Shown piece by piece: positions 52,579 to 60,580 of a DNA stretch of 64,000 nucleotides. The stretch lies in the NCBI RefSeq assembly GCF_002008225.1, contig NZ_MRDH01000006.1:1074316-1138315 (forward strand). The letters run 5' to 3'. The stretch's first letter is position 1. The number at the start of each line of letters is the position of its first letter. The DNA comes from Agrobacterium salinitolerans (GTDB lineage: Bacteria; Pseudomonadota; Alphaproteobacteria; Rhizobiales; Rhizobiaceae). The position numbers and the translations under genes are program-made. The notes beneath the pieces were generated by a model. The model searched no databases. It was not told the origin of the DNA and was given only the letters and a program-made list of their open reading frames with translations.

Positions 52579-53802
52579 TCAGATCTCGTCGTCCATCTCC
52601 AGCGTTTCCGGGTCGAAAACATGACCGTCGAAAAAGCAGTCGGGGCCCAGCACCAGACCCGTGCGCGATGCGCCGACATGAACAGGCTCACGCAACGTGC
52701 CCTCAAGCTTCAGATTTGCGCCCGGCACCGGCGCAAAAAGCGGCTTCATCGCTTTGCGGAAAATATCCGGCCGGTAGGCGTTACGGGCCGCCTCCACCAT
52801 GGCGGGATCGAACCGGTAATCGGCGGAAACCTCGCCCCAGCGCAGCATCTGGCTGAAGAACCACAGGGCCTGACTCTGCCATGGAAAATTGGCGGCCTTG
52901 GCGCTCGTCACGAAAAATTCCTGAAAGCGCTGCATGTCCTTCTGCGAGGTGGAAATATAGCCCGTCAGCGCCGGCAGCAGGAATTCACCGTTCTCATCCA
53001 TATATTGAGGAGCGGCGAGGATGCCGGCCAGTTCCTCGATATTGGCGGTATTGGCGCACCATTCGCCGGCGCGGTAGAGGGCGCGCAGCAGCCCTTCCAG
53101 CAGGGCTGGGTTCTCCTCCGCCCAGCGCTTCTTCGCGGCCAGCATCTTTTCCGGCGCATTCTGCCAGATCAACGCCCCGGTGGTGACGATACGCCCCGCG
53201 CCGCCGAGCACCACGGCGCTGCCCGCCGGCTCGGCGGTACAGAGCGCATCGACCTTGCCGTTTTCCAGGAGCGCCGGCATGGCCTTCGGCAGCGCCTCAA
53301 CGATTTCCATATCCCGGCCGAGCAGCACGCCGCAGCTTCCGAGCAGGTAACGCAGGGTATAAAAAGGCGTGGAGACGATATCTTCGACCGCAAAGACCGG
53401 CGGATTTCCGCCCGCCGCCCGGCGCGCGGCGCAGACACGGGCCATGGCGCGTCCAAAAGCCGCCGGGTCCGGTAACTTCAGCCCTTCGCGGTAGAGCTCG
53501 TTATAAAATCCGTGGGAAACGGTCGTCGCCGATCCGCCGAGGGAAAGCGTGAAAACGCCGACAATATCGGCGGGCAGATCGTCGAGGCCGACAGCCGAGC
53601 CGACCGGAACCGGGGCGGGCAGGTGCGCGACGTGAACGCCATCCTCGCCAAGCGCCGCAAGCACGGCGCGGGCGGACTGTTTTCGGAAAAGTTCAAGTTC
53701 TATGCCTTCATCGGCAGCAAAGCCTTTTTCGGCAGCGGCTATCAGCACGGCGCAATCGATAGTCGGAGAAAATCCTGCTTTTACCCTATGCCGTTCCGGC
53801 AA
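52579..53802 (-). CDS. CmpA/NrtA-family binding protein without signal peptide (NasS-like)
   Basis: A 407-residue periplasmic-binding-protein fold of the nitrate/bicarbonate NrtA/CmpA type: VKAGFSPTIDCAVLIAAAEKGFAADEGIELEL at the start and FAVEDIVSTPFYTLRYLL in the middle. There is no signal peptide or lipobox, so it should stay in the cytosol, like the nitrate sensor NasS. No nasT or transporter permease lies beside it. TTG 53802 is chosen because AAAGGAG precedes it at ideal spacing; the frame continues up to GTG 53859. Ligand unknown. Confidence 0.75.
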   Translation of the reverse strand: MPERHRVKAGFSPTIDCAVLIAAAEKGFAADEGIELELFRKQSARAVLAALGEDGVHVAHLPAPVPVGSAVGLDDLPADIVGVFTLSLGGSATTVSHGFYNELYREGLKLPDPAAFGRAMARVCAARRAAGGNPPVFAVEDIVSTPFYTLRYLLGSCGVLLGRDMEIVEALPKAMPALLENGKVDALCTAEPAGSAVVLGGAGRIVTTGALIWQNAPEKMLAAKKRWAEENPALLEGLLRALYRAGEWCANTANIEELAGILAAPQYMDENGEFLLPALTGYISTSQKDMQRFQEFFVTSAKAANFPWQSQALWFFSQMLRWGEVSADYRFDPAMVEAARNAYRPDIFRKAMKPLFAPVPGANLKLEGTLREPVHVGASRTGLVLGPDCFFDGHVFDPETLEMDDEI

Positions 53803-53880
53803 ACGATTTCTCCTTTCCGGTGATTCGAAAAGAGGATCGCCCAGGAAACGGTTTATCACAATGATAAAATTACGGTTTCG

Positions 53881-54621
53881 CTATTTTATCAGGCCGACCC
53901 GCAGCGCTTTTGCGACGGCCTGGGTGCGGTTGACCGTGTCGAGTTTTTTCGTCGCGCGGTTCAGGTAATGATTGATGGTATGTTCCGACAGCATCATGAT
54001 TTCAGCGATTTCGGCGCTGGTCTTGCCAGCGGCGGTCCAGTTCAGGCAGTCGATCTCCCGCTCGCTCAGTGTTTCGGGGACCCTGAGATCGAGCCGGCGG
54101 ATTTCAGACAGCCGGGCGAAGACATGGCTGGAAATATATAAAAGCTCGGCAAGCCGGCTGGTGGCCACGGCCGTCTTGTTGCCGGAAAAAGATACCGCGC
54201 CGCGTCGCATGGTAATGTCGTGAACGGGAAACCAGACCGAATTGATCATCTCGAAACGTTCTAAAAGGTTGATCACGGTTTTCCTGGCGATTTCTCCCTC
54301 GCCTCCGACCAGAAAATCCATTGAGACGGAAAAGGGAACGGTCGATTTTTTCAACTGCGCCATCACCCGGCTGTTTTGCAGCATGCCCTCTTCATCGTAA
54401 CGCTGCAGAAGCTCCGCCGGCCAGCTGGTAATGATCGTATATTGCGACAATTCGCTCGCCGCTTCCGACGACAGGTCAAGAACCATGAAAGCCTTGAATT
54501 CCCAGGCTTCCGTTAGCCGTTTCAGGAACCGGAATATATCGAATTGCGTGTTCAGGCCGGCGATCTCGCGAACGCAATCAACACCAATCGACTGAACGGC
54601 GGCCGCCTCTGTTTTTTGCAT
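53881..54621 (-). CDS. LuxR-type regulator with atypical autoinducer-binding domain
   Basis: A 246-residue protein: an N-terminal autoinducer-binding-like domain (residues 10-165) and a C-terminal LuxR helix-turn-helix with LSEREIDCLNWTAAGKTSAEIAEIM and SEHTINHYLNRATKKL. Of the residues that hold acyl-homoserine lactones, Tyr75 is present, but the Asp-Pro pair is Asn-Ser (83-84) and the PFxW tryptophan is Val99. It probably does not bind a classical AHL. No luxI-type synthase is in the window. ATG 54621 starts the recognisable domain; the longer frame is unlikely. Confidence 0.8.
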   Translation of the reverse strand: MQKTEAAAVQSIGVDCVREIAGLNTQFDIFRFLKRLTEAWEFKAFMVLDLSSEAASELSQYTIITSWPAELLQRYDEEGMLQNSRVMAQLKKSTVPFSVSMDFLVGGEGEIARKTVINLLERFEMINSVWFPVHDITMRRGAVSFSGNKTAVATSRLAELLYISSHVFARLSEIRRLDLRVPETLSEREIDCLNWTAAGKTSAEIAEIMMLSEHTINHYLNRATKKLDTVNRTQAVAKALRVGLIK

Positions 54622-54832
54622 CAAAGCTGTTCTTCGAGAATGAGAAATGCCGCCGCAAAGGCCTGCCCTTGCCCGGAAATTGTTGCGGATGTTACTCACC
54701 AAAACGATTCATGCAAACGAAAGTTGAAAACTTAATTCAGAATAGTCGAAAATAATATTGAACGTGTCTGAATGGGTGCAAGGCCGGCAGTTTCACCCCG
54801 TAAAATCCAAGGGTCAGAAGTCTTCGTTTTCC

Positions 54833-55672
54833 TCAACCATCCGCCACCGGGGACAATCTGCACGCAAGATCGTCGGAAATTCTGTCGGCGGTTTCGCGCA
54901 CCAGGGGGCCCCATTTGCGAAGCTGTTCCACATCCACGCGATAGGCCGGACCGGTGACGGAAATCGCCGCGCGAAAATTGCGGCCGGGCGCCCGGACCGG
55001 TGCGGCAACGCAGTGAATTCCGATCTCGTGCTCCTGAAGGTCAAAACCGTAGCCGTTGTCTCGAATTGTCGCCACTTCCCTCATCAGCGCTTCCGGCGTC
55101 GTGACCGTGCTTTCCGTGAAGCGATGAAAATCCAGTTCCGCGGCCAGCTGCGCCAGATCGTCGGCGGAGAGCAGCGACAGCGCCGCCTTGCCCACGCCGG
55201 TGCAATAGGCTGGGGAGGTTTTGCCGACCTGCGAATGCATGCGCAATGTGTGCCGGCCCTCCATCTTGTCCAGATAGGTGACCTGTCCGCCGTTCAGCAC
55301 CGCGAGATGCACCGACTCCTGCGTCACCGCCTGCAAGGCCGCCAGATGGGGTGCCGCGACGCTGCGCAGGTCGTTACCGCTCCAGGCTTTCGCGGCCAGT
55401 TGCAGCAACCTCAGCCCCACGGCATAGGTCTGATCGGCAGCGTGATCGACAAGGCCTTCGGCAACGAGATGGGCGAGCTGGCGGTGAACTGTGCCGCGCG
55501 GCTGGCCACAGGCTTCGACCACATCGGTAAAGCGCATCGGTTTTTCAGCAAAGGCGATCAGCTCCAGCAGCGAGACAGCTTTGCCGAGCGTGCCCGTCTC
55601 AACGCCGGCCTTCCGCTGCGCCATTGGAACCGCATCAGGCTTTTGACCATTGGGCTTTTTATTATCGGGCAT
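54833..55672 (-). CDS. IclR-family transcriptional regulator of the galactonate operon
   Basis: A 279-residue regulator: an N-terminal winged helix (a GTLGKAVSLLELIAFAEKPM stretch, then GQPRGTVHRQLAHLVAEGLV) and the IclR effector-binding domain (GKTSPAYCTGVGKAAL, later EIGIHCVAAPVRAPG). It is divergent from the dgo-type operon, and the gap contains a perfect palindrome suitable for a dimeric regulator. It likely responds to a galactose-derived acid such as KDGal (inference). ATG 55672 follows GGTGGA; upstream ATGs at 55690 and 55702 are possible. Confidence 0.85.
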   Translation of the reverse strand: MPDNKKPNGQKPDAVPMAQRKAGVETGTLGKAVSLLELIAFAEKPMRFTDVVEACGQPRGTVHRQLAHLVAEGLVDHAADQTYAVGLRLLQLAAKAWSGNDLRSVAAPHLAALQAVTQESVHLAVLNGGQVTYLDKMEGRHTLRMHSQVGKTSPAYCTGVGKAALSLLSADDLAQLAAELDFHRFTESTVTTPEALMREVATIRDNGYGFDLQEHEIGIHCVAAPVRAPGRNFRAAISVTGPAYRVDVEQLRKWGPLVRETADRISDDLACRLSPVADG

Positions 55673-55743
55673 GGCAACATCCACCGTCATCTGCCTTGAC
55701 ATAAGCGTGACGCCAAGAGAATAATTCCATTTAGTAAAATCTA

Positions 55744-55760
55744 GTTCCATATATTGGAAC
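55744..55760. promoter_or_regulatory. Candidate IclR operator
   Basis: GTTCCATATATTGGAAC has perfect 6-base arms around TATAT, typical in size and form of IclR-family operators. It lies 13 bases before the SDR start and 71 bases from the regulator start, so binding could repress the catabolic genes and affect the regulator itself. Confidence 0.6.
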
Positions 55761-55773
55761 AAGCAAGCCTTTC

Positions 55774-56556
55774 ATGGACGAGATGACACCGATGACGCAA
55801 GCCCAATTTCCGGACCTCAAGGATGCGGGCGTGCTCGTCACCGGCGGCGGTTCCGGCATCGGAGCATCGTTGGTGGAAGCCTTTGCGATGCAAGGCGCGA
55901 AGGTTTCTTTCATCGACATCGCCGAAGAACCAAGTCTGGCGCTCGTCAAGCGGCTTGCGACAACGGCGCCGCATCCGGTTCACTTCTTCAAGACTGACCT
56001 TCGCGATATTGCGGCGGTCGGAAAGACGGTGGAGGCGGCGGCCTCCGCCACCGGCGGGATCAAGGTACTGGTCAATAACGCCGCCTGGGACGACCGCCAC
56101 GACATAGACACGGTGACGGAGGCCTATTGGGACGCCAATCAGGCGGTCAATCTGAAGCAGATGTTCTTCACGGTTCAGGCAGCCCTGCCCTATCTCCGGC
56201 AGGCGAAAGACGCGTCCATCGTCAATTTTTCATCCATCTCGTTTCTGCTCAATATGGGCGATCTGCCCTCCTATGCGGCGGCCAAGGCCGGTATCATCGG
56301 GCTGACGAAAAGCCTGGCAGGCCGGCTGGGCCCGGAAAACATCCGCGTCAACACGCTTTTGCCCGGCATGATCGTGACGGAGCGGCAGAAGGAACTTTGG
56401 CTGACGGATGAGGGCATTGCCGCCACCACCGCGCGGCAATGCCTGAAACGCACGCTCGTCGCTGCCGATCTCTCGGGCCCGTGCCTGTTTCTCGCATCAT
56501 CGGCATCGGGCGCCATCACGGCGCAATCCATAATCGTAGACGGAGGCCTTCTATAA
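55774..56556 (+). CDS. SDR oxidoreductase of sugar/sugar-acid operon
   Basis: A 260-residue short-chain dehydrogenase/reductase. The NAD(P) motif GGGSGIG is near residue 26, the structural NNA follows, and the catalytic triad is the Ser of SSIS with YAAAK. It ends with the usual AQSIIVDGGLL. As the first gene of an operon with dgoK, dgoA and a lactonase, it is probably the sugar 1-dehydrogenase (such as D-galactose dehydrogenase) of the De Ley-Doudoroff route; the substrate is inferred. Its stop overlaps the dgoK start by one base. Confidence 0.85.
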   Translation: MDEMTPMTQAQFPDLKDAGVLVTGGGSGIGASLVEAFAMQGAKVSFIDIAEEPSLALVKRLATTAPHPVHFFKTDLRDIAAVGKTVEAAASATGGIKVLVNNAAWDDRHDIDTVTEAYWDANQAVNLKQMFFTVQAALPYLRQAKDASIVNFSSISFLLNMGDLPSYAAAKAGIIGLTKSLAGRLGPENIRVNTLLPGMIVTERQKELWLTDEGIAATTARQCLKRTLVAADLSGPCLFLASSASGAITAQSIIVDGGLL

Positions 56557-57470
56557 TGTCTGAACCCGCTTTCATCGCCGTCGACTGGGGTACGACCAGT
56601 TTCCGGCTCTGGCTCATGAGCCGATCGGGCGCGGTGCTGGCGGAGCGCAGAAGCACGGAAGGTATGACGACCGCCATGCGGACCGGTTTTGCCGACGTAC
56701 TACAATCGCATCTCGACGCCATCGGCGCACCGGAAGATCTGCCGGTTATCGTCTGCGGCATGGCAGGGGCGCGGCAGGGCTGGGTCGAGGCGGGTTATAT
56801 CGACGTGCCGGCGTCGCTTTCGGCGGTTCCGGGCGGCGCGGTTCGTGTGCCGCGCCAGGCGCGGGATGTGCGCATTCTACCGGGGCTGGCGCAGCGGGAC
56901 AAAACCGCGCCCGACGTCATGCGCGGTGAGGAAACGCAATTGCTCGGCGCTCTCGCCTCCTCGGATGCCGGTGAAAAACTCGTCTGTATGCCCGGCACCC
57001 ATTCCAAATGGGTGACCGTGCAGGATGGCGGCGTGACCGGCTTCGCCACGTTCATGACCGGCGAGCTCTTCGAAGTCGTCTCGAAACAGACGATCCTTTC
57101 CCATGCGGTGGCCGAGGCCGAAGCCTTTACCGGCGAGCATGAGGCTTTCACGGCGGCGGTGCGCGACATCTATGCCAATCCGCAGCTTGCGACCAATCGC
57201 TTTTTCACCCTTCGCTCCGGCCAATTGCTGCACGGCCTCACCGCCACCGACGCCAAGGCCAAGCTGTCCGGTATCATGATCGGGCTGGAAATCGCCGGCG
57301 CGCATTCCACCGCCCGGCGCGAGACACCGGTGGTGCTGATCGGCTCCGGTGCACTCGGCGCGCTTTACGAAGGCGCCTTCACCGCTCTTGATATCCACTA
57401 TACGGTCATTGATGCAGACGAGGCCGTGCGGCGCGGATTGCTGGCCGCTGCAAATGCCATCTGGCCATAA
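56556..57470 (+). CDS. dgoK: 2-dehydro-3-deoxygalactonokinase
   Basis: A 304-residue DgoK-family sugar-acid kinase of the ASKHA fold. It starts with the phosphate-1 motif IAVDWGTTSFRLWLM, contains LPVIVCGMAGARQGW and GEETQLLGAL, and has MPGTHSKWV, a family hallmark. It phosphorylates 2-dehydro-3-deoxygalactonate with ATP to give the substrate of DgoA. ATG 56556 follows CGGAGG. Third-base overlap with the SDR stop and a 15-base gap to dgoA indicate one operon. Confidence 0.92.
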   Translation: MSEPAFIAVDWGTTSFRLWLMSRSGAVLAERRSTEGMTTAMRTGFADVLQSHLDAIGAPEDLPVIVCGMAGARQGWVEAGYIDVPASLSAVPGGAVRVPRQARDVRILPGLAQRDKTAPDVMRGEETQLLGALASSDAGEKLVCMPGTHSKWVTVQDGGVTGFATFMTGELFEVVSKQTILSHAVAEAEAFTGEHEAFTAAVRDIYANPQLATNRFFTLRSGQLLHGLTATDAKAKLSGIMIGLEIAGAHSTARRETPVVLIGSGALGALYEGAFTALDIHYTVIDADEAVRRGLLAAANAIWP

Positions 57471-57485
57471 GAAGAAAGATCGACC

Positions 57486-58115
57486 ATGCGTATTCCCTTC
57501 CCTTCCATCCAATATCCGCTGATCGCCATTCTGCGCGGCCTGAAACCCGAGGAAACCGAAGGCGTCGTCGGCGCACTGATCGAAACCGGCTTCCGCGCCA
57601 TTGAAATTCCGCTGAACTCGCCCGATCCGTTCCGCTCCATCGAGATCGCCGCGAAGATGGCGCCCGCCGATTGCCTGATCGGAGCCGGCACCGTGCTCAG
57701 CGTTGAAGACGTGGCGTCGCTGGATGCGGCCGGTGGAAAGCTGATGGTGAGCCCGAATGCCGATGCGGAGGTCATTACCGCTGCGCGTGAAAAAGGCATG
57801 GTGACGATGCCGGGGGTCCTCACCCCCACCGAGGCGCTGGTGGCAGCGAAGGCCGGTGCGACCGGGCTCAAATTTTTCCCCGCCAGCATCATCGGCCCCG
57901 CCGGCATCAATGCCATCAGGACGATTCTGCCGAAGGATCTGGTCATCGCCGCCGTCGGCGGCGTCTCGGACAAGAATTTTTCTGAATATACCTCGGCCGG
58001 TATCGTGGCTTTCGGGCTTGGCACCAGCCTTTACAAGCCGGGCATGACGGCGGCGGAGGTGCGCGAACGCGCCACTGTCACACTTTCAGCCTATGATGCT
58101 GCCATCGGAGGATAA
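57486..58115 (+). CDS. dgoA: 2-dehydro-3-deoxy-6-phosphogalactonate aldolase
   Basis: A 209-residue class I KDPG/KDPGal aldolase, a TIM barrel. The catalytic Glu region reads IAILRGLKPEE, the phosphate/substrate loop IGAGTVLS, and the Schiff-base lysine is in GLKFFPA. It splits KDPGal into pyruvate and glyceraldehyde 3-phosphate. Placement after dgoK gives the last two steps of galactonate degradation in order. The lactonase gene starts 4 bases downstream. Confidence 0.93.
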   Translation: MRIPFPSIQYPLIAILRGLKPEETEGVVGALIETGFRAIEIPLNSPDPFRSIEIAAKMAPADCLIGAGTVLSVEDVASLDAAGGKLMVSPNADAEVITAAREKGMVTMPGVLTPTEALVAAKAGATGLKFFPASIIGPAGINAIRTILPKDLVIAAVGGVSDKNFSEYTSAGIVAFGLGTSLYKPGMTAAEVRERATVTLSAYDAAIGG

Positions 58116-58119
58116 GAGC

Positions 58120-59007
58120 TTGGCCACTGTTTTTCCCTTTACCGGACGCGTTCTGGACGAAACGCCGATGCTGCTCGGCGAAGGCCCGACCTTCGACCCC
58201 GCGACCGGCACCGCCTGGTGGTTCAATATTCTCGAGCGTGAACTGCATGAACTGCATTTCGCCTCCGGCCGCAAGACCGTGCACGCTTTGCCCTTCATGG
58301 GCAGTGCGCTCGCCAAGGTCAGCGACAGCAAGCAGCTGATCGCCTCCGATGACGGGCTTTTCCTGCGCGACACGGCAACCGGCGTGCTGACCCTGCATGC
58401 TGAGCTGGAAATGGATTTGCCCGACAACCGCTCCAATGACGGGCGCATGCACCCCTCCGGCGCGCTATGGATCGGCACCATGGGCCGCAAGGCGGAGACC
58501 GGTGCGGGCAGCATCTATCATGTCGCGAAGGGCACCGTGACCAAGCTGTTTGCCGGGATCAGCATTCCGAATTCGATCTGTTTCTCGCCCGATGGCGCGA
58601 CGGGATATTACGTCGATACCAAGGTAAACAAGGTGATGCGGGTGCCGCTCGATGCCGAGACCGGCCTGCCCTCCGGCAAGGCTGAAGTCTTCATCGATTC
58701 CACGGGTATCAAAGGCGGCATCGACGGGTCGGTCTGCGATGCCGAAGGGCATATATGGAACGCCCGCTGGGGCGTGGGCGCCGTGGATCGTTACGACACG
58801 GACGGCAATCATATCGCCCGATATGAGGTGCCCGGCGGACAGACGACCTGCCCCGCCTTCATCGGCCCCGACGCATCGCGCCTTCTCGTGACATCCGCGC
58901 GCGAGCATCTCGACGACGACGCCCTTGCCACCAATCCGCAGCATGGGTTGACGTTCGAGCTGGGGGTTGACGTCAAGGGTCGGTTTGAGCCGCTTTACCG
59001 GTTGTGA
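58120..59007 (+). CDS. SMP-30/gluconolaconase family sugar lactonase
   Basis: A 295-residue six-bladed propeller of the SMP-30/regucalcin lactonase family. The metal-binding glutamate is in LLGEGPTFDP, and NRSNDGRMHPSGALWIGTMG and SICFSPDG...YYVDT are family marks; a further metal Asp is in GIDGSVCD. It hydrolyses an aldonolactone, by context galactono-lactone, to the free acid. Translation most likely starts at TTG 58120, eight bases after GGAGG; the frame start at 58093 lies inside dgoA. Last gene of the operon, followed by a strong hairpin. No dehydratase for galactonate is in the window. Confidence 0.87.
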   Translation: MATVFPFTGRVLDETPMLLGEGPTFDPATGTAWWFNILERELHELHFASGRKTVHALPFMGSALAKVSDSKQLIASDDGLFLRDTATGVLTLHAELEMDLPDNRSNDGRMHPSGALWIGTMGRKAETGAGSIYHVAKGTVTKLFAGISIPNSICFSPDGATGYYVDTKVNKVMRVPLDAETGLPSGKAEVFIDSTGIKGGIDGSVCDAEGHIWNARWGVGAVDRYDTDGNHIARYEVPGGQTTCPAFIGPDASRLLVTSAREHLDDDALATNPQHGLTFELGVDVKGRFEPLYRL

Positions 59008-59030
59008 AGCGCGGCATCCGCCAACCTCTT

Positions 59031-59059
59031 CTCATTCCTGTGCTTGTCACAGGAATGAG
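59031..59059. terminator. Strong hairpin after galactonate operon
   Basis: CTCATTCCTGTG and CACAGGAATGAG form a perfect 12-bp stem with loop CTTGT; CAACC and GGTTG just outside can extend it. It lies between two convergent stops, 24 bases after the lactonase stop. There is no long T run. The sequence resembles short repeats common in Agrobacterium intergenic regions. Confidence 0.7.
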
Positions 59060-59141
59060 GGTTGTGGGGATGCGCCGGCGCGCACAAGCTCGGCTGAGAT
59101 ACTGCTTTCTCCAACAAGCGTAACGACCAAGCCGCACCGCA

Positions 59142-60494
59142 TCAGGAAATATCCGACAATATCTCGCGGTAATTCTCGTGCAGATAACGCTGGGTCGCGG
59201 CGGCGTCGGCGGGGCGGCCGTAGAAATAGCCCTGCCCCATGGCGCAGCCGAGTGCGAGCAGCTTTTCCTCTTCCGCCCGTTCTTCTATCCCCTCGGCCAC
59301 CACCTCGAGATCGAGGCCTTCGCACATGGCGACGATGGCCTTGATGATATGTTCGGAAGGGCGGTCGCTGCTGATACGCGAGACAAAGGCGCGGTCGATC
59401 TTCACCTTGTCGAAGGTGAAATCCCTCAGGCGGCCGAGGCTGGACTGGCCGGTACCGAAATCGTCGAGGGAGATGCGAACACCCGCGCTCTGCAATTCGC
59501 TGATGATACGCTGCGCGGTATCGGCAGACGTCATGACAGCCGTTTCGGTGATTTCAAGCTCCAGCCGGTGCGGGTCGAGGCCGACACGCGAGAGAATGGA
59601 CAAAATATTGTCCGCCGTGCTTGGGTCCATCAATTGCGCGGAAGAGAGGTTGAAAGACAGGAAAAGCTCGCGCGGCCAGAACAGGGCCGCCTCCGCCGCC
59701 TTGCGGAGCAAAGCTTCCGATAGTGCGTCGATAAAGCCGCGCTCTTCTGCCAGCGGCACGAAAACGGCAGGCGATACGAAGCCGAGATCCGGGTCGTTCC
59801 AACGGGCGAGCGCCTCGAAACCGATGACCTTCGCCTCTTCCAGTCTGACGATGGGCTGGAAATGCACGTCGATGGCGTCGGTGATGATGGCGTTTCTGAG
59901 CGCCTGTTCCAGCTGCGTGGCGCGCTTCATTTCCTGCGCGATCTCGCGCGAATAGACGGTGATCTGGCCGCGGCCGCGTCTCTTGGAGCGATAAAGCGCT
60001 GTTTCAGCGCTTTTCAGCAAATCCTCGAATTCATCGCCGGCGAAGGGATAGATGGCAAAACCGAAGGAGGAGGACAGACGGACGTTGCGGTCGCCGAGAT
60101 CGTAAGGGGCCGAAAGCACGTCCTTGATCATGTTGCCAATGCGTTCCGCGCCGATGCGCTCAAAGACCAGCGGCAGCACGAAGGCGAACTCGTCGCCGTC
60201 ATGGCGCGTCACGATCGCGCCGTCGGGAATGCAGGCTTTCAGCCGGTGCGCGACCTGGCAGAGGATTTCATCGCCCGCCTGCACGCCGAACAGATCGTTG
60301 ATAGGTTTGAAGCCGTCTATATTGGCGATGCCGACCGTGAAGGGCGCCGGATCGCTGGAGCGCTCGCTGGCAAGCATGCGAATCTTGTCCCGCAGACGGT
60401 AGCGGTTGCCGAGCCCCGTCAGCGGGTCGCTGTAGGCCATCGCCTGCAGCTCGTTCTGGCTGACCTGCAACGTTTGCGGCTCTGCCCGTTTCAT
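59142..60494 (-). CDS. GGDEF-EAL cyclic-di-GMP protein without sensor domain
   Basis: A 450-residue cytosolic protein. Residues 20-180 are a GGDEF domain (DPLTGLGNRYRL at the start) whose signature reads RHDGDEF, DGDEF instead of GGDEF. Residues about 195-440 are an EAL domain with EALARW, NLSSAQL, LELEITE, LDDFGTGQSSL, KIDR and EGIE, all expected for an active phosphodiesterase. It therefore likely degrades c-di-GMP; cyclase activity is uncertain. It lies 86 bases downstream of the PAS-receiver gene and is probably co-transcribed. Confidence 0.9.
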   Translation of the reverse strand: MKRAEPQTLQVSQNELQAMAYSDPLTGLGNRYRLRDKIRMLASERSSDPAPFTVGIANIDGFKPINDLFGVQAGDEILCQVAHRLKACIPDGAIVTRHDGDEFAFVLPLVFERIGAERIGNMIKDVLSAPYDLGDRNVRLSSSFGFAIYPFAGDEFEDLLKSAETALYRSKRRGRGQITVYSREIAQEMKRATQLEQALRNAIITDAIDVHFQPIVRLEEAKVIGFEALARWNDPDLGFVSPAVFVPLAEERGFIDALSEALLRKAAEAALFWPRELFLSFNLSSAQLMDPSTADNILSILSRVGLDPHRLELEITETAVMTSADTAQRIISELQSAGVRISLDDFGTGQSSLGRLRDFTFDKVKIDRAFVSRISSDRPSEHIIKAIVAMCEGLDLEVVAEGIEERAEEEKLLALGCAMGQGYFYGRPADAAATQRYLHENYREILSDIS

Positions 60495-60580
60495 TCCTGC
60501 ATCTCGTGAATCCTGTGTCGCCCGCGGTCACAATGCAGTGCAAGTATTAAAAAAGCCATAGCCTTTCGGCAATGGCAATT

